Source: Caenorhabditis remanei
Lineage: Eukaryota > Nematoda > Chromadorea > Rhabditida > Rhabditidae
Assembly (NCBI RefSeq): GCF_010183535.1
Contig: NC_071328.1
Span: 3,720,001 to 3,784,000 of the forward strand
DNA: 64,000 nucleotides
Direction: 5' to 3'
Part shown: positions 34,401 to 45,053 of the stretch, one piece after another
Layout: each line of letters starts with the position of its first letter
Position numbering within the stretch: the stretch's first letter is position 1
Program-made: the position numbers and the translations under genes
The notes under the pieces: model-generated
The model's database searches: none
What the model saw: only the letters and a program-made list of their open reading frames with translations
What the model was told of the DNA's origin: nothing

Positions 34401-37400
34401 AGTTCTTGCTTTTGATAAAGCACGCGAGTAAAAACCGTCTTTGTGTTGTAAGTTGTCTTTCCTTTACAGATCCGCAAGTCTGTTTCTGTCCTAAGTGATA
34501 GAAATAGATAACTCTGCTATAAAGACTCAAAAATTGAAATTGCGCTTCTAGATTTTGAGATTTGCGTCTTTAAAAATAGCAACTAAAGAGTGAGAGGGCG
34601 CAAAGAAGCCAGACAATCTAGCTTCTCTGCGCCTCCCGCCTTCACCATCCCTAGCATCTTGCTTGCTATCTTTAAAGGCGCGTATCTCAAAAGTTAAAAC
34701 AGCTAGAACAATTTTTTAGCTGCAACAAAGAAGGTTTGAGTTTGATCTTCACAACAATTACAATTTCAAATAGCTCAGACAATTTTTAAGTACTCAGGCA
34801 AGCTTGCAAAGTTTATTATTTTTCTTTATTTCAGTTGCTATTTTGAGGGTACATATCTCAAAATCTTGAAAAGTTATCAAAAAGTTATCAACTACAAAAA
34901 TAGAGAACTTGATACGAGCTTCATTTTTGTAGTTGACAATTTTTTGGTAACAATCATGGTTTTTGAGATATAAATCATTGAAGACAAGTGCCGAATAGAG
35001 TGGCGCGTCAAAAATTTTTACTTTGAAAATGTATGTTCCTCAAACGCTTGTAATCAAATCTAAACTCTTTTTCAGCAAGTGTCTTCCACGGACCAGTCCT
35101 CCACCTGACCAAAGTATCCCGTAAACATATGAGTGAATATGTGTGTGTTGCAAGTAATGGAATACCTCCGGATGAGTCATGGACTGTCAAGTTGCTGGTT
35201 ACATGTGAGTTGGAGAGGAGCGGTTAGGGATATGGAGATTGATATGAAACAGGATAAATTTACACACATACCTCTCAAGAACATTAGAAGACGCCTGTTT
35301 CAGAACTACCTGTTTTTGAACTGCTCATTTAGGAACGATCTTTTAAAACCGTCTGTTTCAAAATTATCCGTTTTAGAACCTTTTGTTTCAAAACTATTCA
35401 TTTAAGCACCGTTCGGGTCATCGTTAGAACTATCCGTTTAAGAACCGCTCAATTCAGAACTATTGGCTTAAGAACCGTCTGTTTCAGATCTATCCGTTTA
35501 AGCACCGCCCGATCTATCGTTAAAACTATCCGTCCAAGAACTAACCGTTTCAGAACTATCCACTTAGAAATGGTCTTTTATAGAACAACCAGTCTAAAAA
35601 CGGTATGTTTCGAAATTATCCGTTTTAGAACCGTTTGTTCCATCGTTAGAATTATCCGTTCAAGAACTACCAGTTTTAAAACTTTCCGCTTAGTAATGAT
35701 CTGTTTTAAAACTATCCGTTTAAAAACTGCCCAATTCAGAACTATCCGTTTAAGAACTGCCCGTGATACAACAGTTAATCACGGCAACCTATTTTCATGA
35801 TTCTGAATTCTCTAGCGACATCAATTCTATTTCGAAACCGGGTGGCTCTGATTTTGAAATTGTATATTGACTCTGATGAAATTTAGAAATCTCTTCAGTT
35901 CAAGTTTCCAACTGACTCATGGTCACTTCCTCTACTTTTTTCACTTACTTTCGTAACAACTTGTTTATTTTTTCTCTCTTTCTATTTCAGGAGATCTCCT
36001 TTCTCCGTTTTTCCAATTTTCACCGAGCACATACTCATCATTTTATCCGTGAAAAAGAGAAACTTCAGAAGAAAAAAGAAGAGAGAAGAAGTGTTTGTCG
36101 CCCCCCTCGTCTTCTCCAAACAAATTTTATTCATGAAATTCAAATTGACAAAAAAAAAGAAGTGTTAGAAAATAATGTAGGGGGAAGAAACTATGTATAT
36201 ATATTTCAGTCGCTCCATTGGTTCAAGCCCAATCTGAAACAGTTCAAGCAAGTGTTGGATCAATGGCCAGGATGGTGTGCACTACGGAGGCGTGGCCGAG
36301 ACCAGAAATGGGATGGGAGAAGGATGGAGAACCGATTTATGAGAGTAATAATGTGGCGATGGTGAGTTATAAGGAGAAAGTTGATAACGATGGAGACAGA
36401 GATTTGTCATTGGCTTGATACGAAAATTCACAAAATTGAAGATATTTGAAATTTCATACCTATAAAAAAAGACTCATTTTGAATAAAAACAAAAGTTCTC
36501 ATTCAAAAGTTTGAGGAATGACTTTAAAACTTGAAAAATTGAAAGTAAGTCTCTAAAATGAAAGGTAAGTCATATATTTCACACTTGCAAACCGGGCCGA
36601 AACGGGCCGACACGGGCCGGCGCGTAACTCATTTCAAACTCAATATTATCAGCTGAAAAATATACCAAAATGTACATCTCAACGAGTTCTATGTTTATGA
36701 TATAATACGGGTCGAATGGCTATTCGTTATTGTGCCACGGGCCGGGCTAGAATGGCTTTTTTGGTAGTTTTCGCGTTTTTTGGCACTTTTTCCCGGCCCG
36801 TGGCACAATAACGAATAGCCATCCGACCCGTATTATATCATAAACATAGAACTCGTTGAGATCTACATTTTGGTATATTTTTCAGCTCATAATATTGAGT
36901 TTGAAGCGAGTTACGAGCCGGCCTGTTTCGGACCGGTTTGCAAGTATGAAATATTTGAAGATGTACCCTGTACCTCACTCAACACGGGAAATCGAATGGG
37001 CATGAATAGCCGAAACACCTTTTTTTTCGAAAATGATCACTTTCTGATTTAATGAGTACTGTCAATTTTTACATTATGACTCGTATCTTTCCAGGTTTCA
37101 GTTTTGGTAAATTGGTCCAATTACTATTTTTGTAGCCTACATCTTCACGTTTTCATAACACTTTGAATTTTATGAAACCCTTCAAAATGAACAAAGTTAC
37201 ATTGTCTCAAAGTGACTCGACCAAAAAAATTTTGAAAAAATATAAAATGTTTGCAATTAGCTGGAAACGAGTTTGTTGCACCTGAAACATATAGTGATGT
37301 TTTTGTCTCGGTAAAGCCCATCTTACGTGAAAACACTTGCAAACCGGGCCGGCTTGTAACTCGCGTCAAAATGAATATTATGAGCTGAAAAATATACCAA

Positions 37401-40153
37401 AATGTAGATCTCGACGAGTTCTATGTCCGTGACCTACTACGGGCCGGATGGCTATTCGTTAATGTGCTGCGGACCGGGCTAGAATGGCTTTTTTAGCCAT
37501 TTTCGTGTTTTTTGGCACTTTTTTCCGGCCCGCGGCACATTAACGGCCCGGTTTGCAAGTATGGAAAACATCATTGAGAATCTCGCATATCACTCAGGGT
37601 TATTCCCTTGTTAGTGAGATCTTGGACCGGTATAAATTGACGGACTGCAACTTTTCTGGAAGGTCTCGTACAGAAAAGTTGTACATTAGAAAAGTGAACC
37701 TCTAGGTTTGTTCTATAATATTGTAAAAACTCGGACAAATTCCGCAATCTGGAAAACCAGTGCAGTCTTTGAAAGCTAGCGGTTTTCGTCAAGAAATTGG
37801 ATTTTCAATGAAAACTTCGAACAATTCTTTTAAGTATTTGGTAAAAAAGTAGGTACCTTTTCTTGAACCCAGGCCGAAATTTGACAAGATTGTAAATCTC
37901 AAACTACCGTAAAAACTGTATTAGAACGGCACCTGTATCATAACGGCACCCTTCTATACTCAGAATTCAAGAATGTGATTATCCCAGTGTATTTTCTTGG
38001 TTCTGATTAGAAGCAGCGTGAATTGTAACCTCTAGATCAACAAATAGAACTTTCAAAAAAGTTTTTTCCGTTCAACTGTAATGAGTTTCTGAAACCATAA
38101 AATTTTTCTGAGAGGCGGTTGAAAAATAGAGCGACATATCGCTCTAATACAGTTTTTACGGTATATTCCATTTTCAGACGCACACCGTGTCTGGCCAATA
38201 CCACAGTGTCCACATCCTCGAAATCCGAAATGTCCAATCTTCCCATTTCGGAGTCTATCGATGTGTCGCCAAGAATGATAATGGAATTCATCATGCACAA
38301 GTTACACTCAATCGTAAGCATCCCTCTGCTAAGCTGTAAAATTAATTTAAACATTTTCAGAAATCTCTCACAACCACTTCACCCACTCGAATCTTATTCC
38401 AGAAGGTGAGCGATTTCAGTTTCTCTAATTTGTAGTTTTAGTCTCTCTCTCTCTTTTTTTGCTTCTCTTTCTGTGTCTTTCCACTTGGAATGCTGGATTT
38501 TTCTCTGCTTGCTCTTGCACTTTCACCATTTCAGGCTCCGGAATGACACGTGGATATTCAGAAGATGATGAAGACGATGAGATGGATCCAGAAGAAGTCG
38601 ACGGAGAAGATGAAGATGGTTGCTTTTTTTTCCTTTTTTTCTGTTTTGCACTTTCTCACTTTTTGCTTGTTTTCTGTCCGTTACAAGGGGCATGGGGTGA
38701 AAAGAAAAATGATGGAAAAGGGTGGAAAATGCGCTCTATCGGAATTTGGATGTTTTGAAACCGAGACATTAAAAAATTAGACATTTTGAAAAGGTACGTT
38801 TCGAAACCAAGTCATTACGACGCTAAACGTAAAAAAAAGTCCCTAAAAATGAGACTTTTCTGGAAAGTTTTGAAACGTCAAAGTTGCCAAGTGTCTCGGT
38901 TTCTAAACCTCCTAAACTAGGACCTAACTTTCCTAATGTCGTAAAAACGGGAGGACTGGTTTGTTTATAAGAATAAGTTGGATTTCTAGGCCACACAATC
39001 TTATGAAACTAGTCCCTAACGTGGCTTTTTTCATGTTTTATGTCGAAACATCATAATTGCCAAATGTCTTGGTTTCGAAACGTCTGGTCGAAATTGTTAG
39101 ATTTAGGGAAAAGAAATTCGAACACTTTTCCAAATTAAGATTTTTTTAATTGAAATAACTTTCAAGCCGAAAAATCCAAATTTAGAGTATTTTCAATAAT
39201 CATTTTTAATCAAAACATGTTATTTTAAACAAAAATGCCTAATTTAACCAGAACTTTATAGTTGGCTTCGAACCCGCTAGCCTACTGTAGTCCCAGGATT
39301 GTCATTTTAAGCATGAAGTAGCCTACTCTGTCACAACATCATAAGTTATCTTTTTAACACATTTTTTTGATATGTTATAGTCCCAACCTCGTTCTTCATT
39401 TTTTTAGTGGACATCTTTTTGATAGCTCTTTACGCTTTTGAGATATTCGCCTTTAAAGATAGCCTCTTCTACTGTACGCGAGCTCTCAGCATACCCATCT
39501 TCAAACGATTATATCTCAAAACTTTTAAAAGTTATCAAAAAGTTGTCAACTACAAAAATGTAGTTCTAGGTTTGAACTTTAAAAATAATAAAACAATTTT
39601 GAACTTTGTCTAAAGCTCATTGAGTTACATACTTCTAAAGTTAGCTTGTTTTTCTTTTTCTAGAAAAAAGTTCGATAGAGCACATTTGCATCCCACGAAA
39701 TTGTTCTTACTGTGTTTTTCCATGTTTCAGATTCTCAAGAAGTGCCCTCATCACCTCCACAACTGGAATTCTATTCACAAGCACGACGACACGAGTCTCG
39801 AAATGCTCCGACCACACATTCAGGCATGAAACACAGTTTATATTTTGAGTGTCCAGAAGATGCATAACGTCACTTGTGAATCAAAAAAGCAAAAACAGAA
39901 ATCAGAATTCTTATGAATTAATTGATGCATTAGAGTGAGAGACCGTGGGAAAGTTCTTTTAGAGACCACACTAGAAAAGGGGACCCGGGATAAAGGGTGT
40001 CTGATCAAGGGACGTTCTAGAACTACGGTTTTGAAACGTCCTGATTTCGAAATGTCCATTGTTTCAGAACTACGAGCGATTCAAGTGGACTCTGCATGTC
40101 TACCGTCTCTTCTTCTCATCTCTCTCATCTTTTTCATTTTCTACGGGTTTTAA
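28435..40153 (+). CDS. rig-5: GPI-anchored three-Ig-domain adhesion protein (IgLON/DIP-like)
   Basis: Twelve exons: 28435-28483, 29816-29931, 29991-30131, 30829-30907, 32098-32259, 35076-35204, 36210-36361, 38178-38313, 38361-38405, 38535-38618, 39731-39835 and 40068-40153 (TAA); 427 aa. All phases fit. Signal peptide MYLFALLCGVLLVF; Ig1 about 24-125 (DFTCIV ... GNYSCQIN), Ig2 about 130-224 (SLTCKADG ... EYVCVAS), Ig3 about 230-320 (RMVCTTEAWPRPEMGWEKDG ... GVYRCVAKN). An acidic linker at 336-364 is followed by a C-terminal hydrophobic tail (LPSLLLISLIFFIFYGF) with no charged end, fitting a GPI anchor. This is the IgLON/Drosophila DIP architecture used in neuronal cell-cell recognition. The symbol is recalled from C. 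elegans chromosome I rather than proven. Intron 2 has a GC donor. Exon 11 has an alternative in-frame stop at 39865-39867 that would give a secreted form if the last intron is retained. Confidence 0.8.
29195..29605. repeat. Two hairpins built on CAGAGAAGC/GCTTCTCTG (intron 1)
   Basis: 29195-29232 and 29553-29590 each read GCAGAGAAGCTAGAGTGTC then TGGCTTCTCTGCG, an 11-bp stem. A third relative at 34590-34635 has the middle inverted. They sit within copies of the TAGTTGACAACTTTTT repeat. Confidence 0.65.
30672..30786. repeat. GCGCTCTACCGAAA-type element, copy d (intron 3)
   Basis: Arms AACAACTGCGCTCCACCGAAA and TTTCGGTCGAGCGC around TCTGCGTCTCTCAATTTCGC. The right end is 43 bp upstream of a 3' splice site. 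Diverged GCGCTCTACCG fragments also occur at 30360-30650. Confidence 0.7.
31370..31900. repeat. Decayed tandem-like repeats in intron 4
   Basis: Variants of GGACTAGTTTTCC and GGCCTAGAAAACC alternate every 60-90 nt. No target duplication or clear ends. Confidence 0.45.
31938..32058. repeat. GCGCTCTACCGAAA-type element, copy e (intron 4)
   Basis: Arms ATCAACTGCGCTCCACCGAAA and TTTCGGTAGAGCGCGGTTGT. The right end lies 40 bp before the exon at 32098. Confidence 0.7.
32714..32723 (+). repeat. G10 tract in intron 5
   Basis: Ten consecutive G residues, a second candidate DOG-1/FANCJ-sensitive tract. Confidence 0.8.
33395..33715. mobile_element. GGGCCGG/GTAACTCGC palindromic element in intron 5
   Basis: Arms GCGTAACTCGCTTCAAACTC...CCAAAATGTAGATCTCGGCG and the inverse CGCGATCTACATTTTGG...TTTCAAGCGAGTTACGCGCC. 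Intact relative of the interrupted element at 20.5-21.9 kb. Confidence 0.75.
35270..35775 (+). repeat. Degenerate ~28-nt minisatellite in intron 6
   Basis: About 18 diverged units alternate ATCCGTTTAAGAACCG and TGTTTCAGAACTA. Unit phase drifts and orientation is constant. It occupies half of the intron between 35205 and 36209. Confidence 0.75.
36583..36948. mobile_element. Complete GGGCCGG/GTAACTCGC palindrome in intron 7
   Basis: Ends ACTTGCAAACCGGGCCG and GGACCGGTTTGCAAGT are inverted. The inner arms share GATATAATACGGGTCG/CGACCCGTATTATATC. Its sequence ATCATAAACATAGAACTCG is the uninterrupted equivalent of the 20.7-kb insertion site. Confidence 0.8.
37333..37563. mobile_element. Partial GGGCCGG/GTAACTCGC palindrome in intron 7
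   Basis: Ends ACTTGCAAACCGGGCCGG and CGGCCCGGTTTGCAAGT are intact, but the right arm lacks the GATCTACATTTTGG block, so it is an internal deletion derivative. Confidence 0.75.
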
Positions 40154-41497
40154 TTGAATTCACTTATGTATTTTCCATTTTTTGCTCTCTTTTTTTTTTG
40201 GAATTTTATGGTATTAATCAATGTGTATAAACGAAATAACAATAATAAATGGCAAATAAATTTTTATGAAATGATAGTCTACAGTATCGGGCGCTCTTTT
40301 CAGACGAAAATGACAAAATGAAAATGAAAAAATCGGTATCACTTCTTGACCCATAATGTCAGTTTTTTTTTAGAAATTGTAGAAGAAACCTATAGAACCT
40401 TTGAAATTGACAACTTTTCTGTACGAGACTTCTCTGAACCAGGCCAAAATCTCACTAATTTAAACTAGAATAGGGCGATTACTTTACAGGTCTGTATATT
40501 TTCAGGAAGGTCTTGTAAAAAAAAATAACTCTAATGCAAAAATGAAGATTATCTACATTATCCTCCGTTCCTATCGTCTGTCGCATCTTTCAGACACCAG
40601 TAAGAAATCAAAGAACAGTAATATAATCTAGAATCTCCCAATTTTCACTCACTAGGGAAGGTCCTGGACTCGTTCTGGAGTTATGGTCGTGAGCTCGTGA
40701 CTTATATCATTTGAAAGCTGAGAAAGCGCTTAGTCCAAATATATCTTCAGTTTTTGCGCTCGAGGTCTGATATTCAAGAAAAACAAAATCAAAGTTTGGA
40801 AAAATGACAAATTATTGCCTTTTTAACACGCTAAAATCGCTAAAAAAGATTCAAAACATTTTTCGCGTGTTAAAAAGGCATAATTTGTCATTTTTCCAAA
40901 CTTTAATCTTGTTTTTCTTGAATACCAGGCCTCGAGGGCAAAACTGAAGATATATTTGAAATCAGCATGATTTCAGTTTTCCAATGATATAGGTCACGAC
41001 CCATAACTCCAGACCGAGTCCATGACCTTCCCTAGTCAGCTTCCAAGTTTCAAAAATTCAAATTACCGTAAACACTGTATTATAGCGATATGCCGTTATA
41101 TTTTTCAACTGCCTCCCAGAGAAAATTTTGAGGTTTCAAAAACGCATAAAAATTAAACGAAAAAACTTTTTTGGACATTCTATTTGCTGACATAGAAGTT
41201 ATTAATCATGCTGCTTTCAATCAGAACCAAGTTCAAGAATTCATGAATTCTGAGAATAGATGGGTGCCGTTATAATACAGGTGCCGTTCTATTACAAGTT
41301 CCGTTAAAATACAGTATTCACGGTAATCCACCGGGTGTCTCCTGGGATGAACAAATAGGTTGTGGTGAGAATGGAAGGGTGACGAAGAGATGAGGACACA
41401 CATGACTCACTAAACCTCCTCGCTCAGCTCATTGATTTTTTTTTAATCTCTTTTTTTTCTTCCTCTCTTTCTCTATTATATTCTTCATTATTTCAGA
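40154..41497. other. 3' region of the Ig gene and intergenic foldback
   Basis: Poly(A) signals AATAAA at 40244 and 40255. 40652-41035 is a complete foldback. 41050-41330 carries TACCGTAA/TTACGGTA-ended repeats with GATATGCCGTTATA, related to DNA at 37.9-38.15 kb. No gene seen. Confidence 0.6.
40652..41035. mobile_element. 384-bp foldback with CTAGGGAAGGTC ends
   Basis: Ends CTAGGGAAGGTCCTGGACTC and GAGTCCATGACCTTCCCTAG. The inner arms TTGGAAAAATGACAAATTAT...AATTTGTCATTTTTCCAA meet at about 40855. Flanked by TCA on both sides, a possible 3-bp duplication. Confidence 0.75.
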
Positions 41498-44400
41498 ATG
41501 AAAACTATGACACTTTCTAGTTTTCCCTCGGTGGTCCAAACTGAAATATTCTCAAGTATGGAATTGATCGATATTCTTTTTCTGTCGTTTTGCTCGAAAA
41601 AATTGAAAAAATCGATAGAATCATCTATACAATCGAGACTTGATAAGATCATTTCAATCACATACTGCTCCTCAAAACCAGCTAATATTAGTATTTCATC
41701 TTCTAACAGTAATAACAAGGATTTTATGAAATTGGTACCAAGAGAAGAAGGTAGAAACCGGCCTATCGTTCAAATGAATCTGTTTGGAGTAGATGTGGAC
41801 TGTTGGTAAGTTTTTCTTCAAACAAGTCATTTATAAACCAGATATTTTCCAGCATGGCAACTAGGAATCACCCATTCTTTATACTATGCAATCAACAAGA
41901 CATAGAGCAAATGTTACAGACCATCCACAATTATTTCAGACAATTTTTCGGATCATCTATTGAGTATCATTTAGAACATGGTTCCTTTAACAATGTACCA
42001 AGACTGGAGAATATCAGGAATAGTATTCTTTATTTGTCGAATGAAGAAGCAGCTGCACAATTGTTGGATGAGTACTTAACTCTCTCACCCTCACAGGAAC
42101 ATATTCGATTGTATGGACACAGAGGTTTTGAATACGAGAATAATCTGAAACTGGCTCAGGCCAAAGTACTCGATATAATGACCTTTGGCAGTAGAGTTGG
42201 AGGGCTTTTGAAGAATTTTACTGGACGACAACTGTTTATAAGTGGTGCAATACTCACAGATGATGATGTCATTCAGTTTCTGAACAGTTGGAAATCGAGT
42301 CAAACATTACAAAATTTGGAGTACTTGACTATATATCGCGAGACAGGAATTTTTCAGGATTTAGGAATTGATCTAAATCCAGAGAAAATAAGGAGAAATG
42401 TTGATGTAAAACGATTTGATCCGAATCAGAAGATGCCGATTTTTCGTTATGACCGCAGAAGGTAGAGTGAGAAAAGTTATTAGTGAAATTTTTATAGTCT
42501 GTTTTCAGAATCGGATTGTATAAATGCGAATCATGGCAAATCGAGGAATTCAGTAGTCCACATTTTATAGTTCGAGATGCTGATCAACACGTGGCATCAC
42601 TTGAAATCACAACACGAGGAATCCAATTTGCTTCATGGAAAATGACAGAAGAAGAGGTTATGAGAGGAAGAATTCAGAAGACTTTCCAGAGAACACCAGT
42701 ACAAGAAGTATCCCCTCCCAGAGATTCCATCAAAATTTCAAAATTTTCATGGCTGATTCAACGAGAGATTTTGTCAAGCATGGAGTTGAGTGATCTGTTG
42801 ATGATAGCTTCTTGTTCTCAGAAATTCCATCAATATATGAAATCATTGATGAGAAGTCGTTTTGACAAGATACTCACAATCACTTATGATTCGAGAGCGC
42901 CGTCGCCCATCAATATCTCATCATCTAGTAGTGGAGACCTTCCATTTATGAGTATCAATCGGGATCATGATTTCAGAGGTCGTCCACTTATCCCAATGAA
43001 TTTAGTCGGAATGGATTTACAAGTTAGGTGAGTAAGCAAAAGAGTAAATCAGTGTATATGAAATCAAAGGAATGCTATCAATATATAGTACCGGTCAAAA
43101 GAGTGTAAACCTGGACCGTTTTCAGTTAAAATATATAACTTTGAGAGTGTGTCATGATAATACTAATTGTCCCATCAAGTAGATATTCAATGAATTATAC
43201 AGATCAAAAGTAGAGCTTTAAAAAAGTACTGCTGTGAAAATGTGCAACTGAACTTTGAGAATGTGTCACGTTATTATTGATTGTTATATAAGCTCAATTG
43301 TAGATCAAAATTGTAGATAAAATCTAGGGCTTTATTTTTGTAGTTGACAACTTCTTTGTACGGTCACTCCCTAAAGAGTTATGCTCATTTCAAGACGACA
43401 GCTCAAAAACCACTCTGTTTTAGACTGAAATTTGTCGGTTTGAGGAAGAAATTATTTTGTCGATACGTAACTTGCTAGAATGTGCTTGTACAAAAAAGTT
43501 GTCAACTACAAAAATAAAGCTCTACCTTTATTCTGTATGGTTCACACAAAATTTTCTTGGTGGAACAATCAGTATGACACACTCTCAAAGTTGGACAACT
43601 TCAACTGAAAACGGCCAAAGTTTACAACGTTTCGACCGGTACTGTAGGTACCCCTGATTTCCAAAATCAGATTTCCATTCGTTTTCATTCAGGACTTATT
43701 CAGAAATTAACCAGATATACGTAACATAAAAAGTGTTCCTTGTCACTACCGTACGCTGAACAACTTCCCTAATGATTCATTCCTTTCAGTATGCCAACCA
43801 GAAATCACCCACTTATGGTACTAACCGATTTGGACCAGGAAGAAACACTCGTTACATCTATTCACGATTACTTCCTTGACTTCTTTGGTTCATCCATCAA
43901 ATATCAGTTAAATGTTGACTTCCTGATGTCACCATTTTCAAAACTGAAAAATATCACTTGTACATATTTATCCAGTTACCTAGCAGCTGATTTTCCCGAT
44001 TTTTTGAAAATCTCTCCTAATCAGGATTTTATCGGACTGTCTGAGTTGGGAAGGCCTTCGCTTGGAAGAAATTTGGAATTTGCTAGAACGAAAGTGTTAG
44101 ATATTGGTGAATCATATGGCTTCACAGAAGACATTTTATCCAATTTCGAAGGTAGACAGTTGTTTATTGATAATGGAATTATAAGCGATGCAGCTATCAT
44201 TCAGTTTTTGAACAAGTGGAGATCAAGTGAAGGATATCAGAATTTGGAGTATTTGACTATTTCTGTCTCTCCATTTGAACATCCTCTCAATCCGAATGAA
44301 ATCATGAATAGTATTCCAATCCATCGACTGTACTCATCTGATAAACTGCCAGTTTATCAAGTTGCTAAAAAGTAAGTCCATAGTTAAGTTGATGTCTCAT

Positions 44401-44603
44401 ATGTAACCTCAATATTTTTCAGAGATCACTATCGGAAACGTACATGGGGAATTCACAAGTTCAGCAGTCCAAATTACATTGTTCGAGATTCGGATCAAAA
44501 CGTGGCATCCATTATGATTACGGAGGACAATATCACTTTTGCCGCGTGGAACGTGACTGAAAAAGAGTTTTTGGAGAAACTCCCCGTTAAGAGATTCTAT
44601 TGA
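41498..44603 (+). CDS. Double FBXB F-box protein: two complete modules in one ORF, 732 aa
   Basis: Exons 41498-41805, 41853-42461, 42509-43027, 43790-44371 and 44423-44603 (TGA); phases agree throughout. Module 1 has an F-box (FPSVVQTEIFSSMELIDILF) and an FBA_2-type domain (LLKNFTGRQLFISGAILTDD; SSPHFIVRDADQHVASLEI). Module 2 repeats this (FSWLIQREILSSMELSDLLM; ILSNFEGRQLFIDNGIISD; SSPNYIVRDSDQNVASIMI). Exon 3 encodes the end of module 1 and the F-box of module 2 without a stop, and there is no suitable ATG between them, so a single fused product is the straightforward reading. The repeated exon pattern shows tandem duplication followed by loss of the first stop. The ATG follows TTTCAGA. Expected role: SCF ubiquitin-ligase adaptor, here potentially able to engage two Skp1 subunits or two targets (inference). 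Confidence 0.85.
43084..43646. mobile_element. Mariner-like foldback in intron 3 of the double F-box gene
   Basis: Ends TATAGTACCGGTC and GACCGGTACTGTA are inverted and carry TA. Inner arms hold TTTGTAGTTGACAACTTC / AAAGTTGTCAACTAC and AAAGTTGGACAACTTC. This is the most complete copy of the GTTGTCAACTAC family here and shows that it is a Tc1/mariner-type MITE. Confidence 0.75.
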
Positions 44604-45053
44604 AAACAACCAATCTTTAATTGCATGTTTAAGAATACAAAATTCTGAAATTTATATTGTTATGAACATCTTAATAACTCTGTTTCAAACACTTCTATTT
44701 AATAAAGCTAATTTTATCAAGGTTTTGTTGAAACTTCGGTCTATACTTAAGCTTACTTACTGTACTTGGCGCCAAAACTAAAAATTCAATTTTTTGAGTT
44801 TTTTCTCGAAAAAAAAGTGCACTAACGCTTTGGAACTGTTACGTTTTTAGCATTTGTTTTTTTTACTGAATTTAAGATTTTAAGCCATTTTTTAATTTTT
44901 TTCTTCATTTTCTATCAAAAATTGCAAAAATTCCAGCTCTTCTAATAGAAAATGAAAAATATTAAAAAAGAAGCCGGGCCTTGACAAGTATGGTTAAAAC
45001 AGTTATAATTATTAACTTCAAGTTTATTAGATTAACCAGTCTGTTCAAAAAAC
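44604..45053. other. Convergent intergenic region
   Basis: AATAAA at 44700 probably ends the F-box gene. 44760-44990 is an A/T-rich repeat ending CTTGGCGCC/CCTTGACAAGTA, as at 19.58 kb. Confidence 0.5.

Noticed and set aside
35270..35775. Possible array of 21U-RNA genes because CTGTTTCA recurs
   Set aside because: The motif is part of a minisatellite unit, and the A/T-rich context and spacing expected of real loci are not evident.
35270..35775. CRISPR-like spaced repeats
   Set aside because: Units are degenerate and contiguous with no unique spacers, and the genome is eukaryotic.
39250..39310. tRNA-like B box on the minus strand (GGTTCGAAGCC)
   Set aside because: No A box or cloverleaf could be formed around it.
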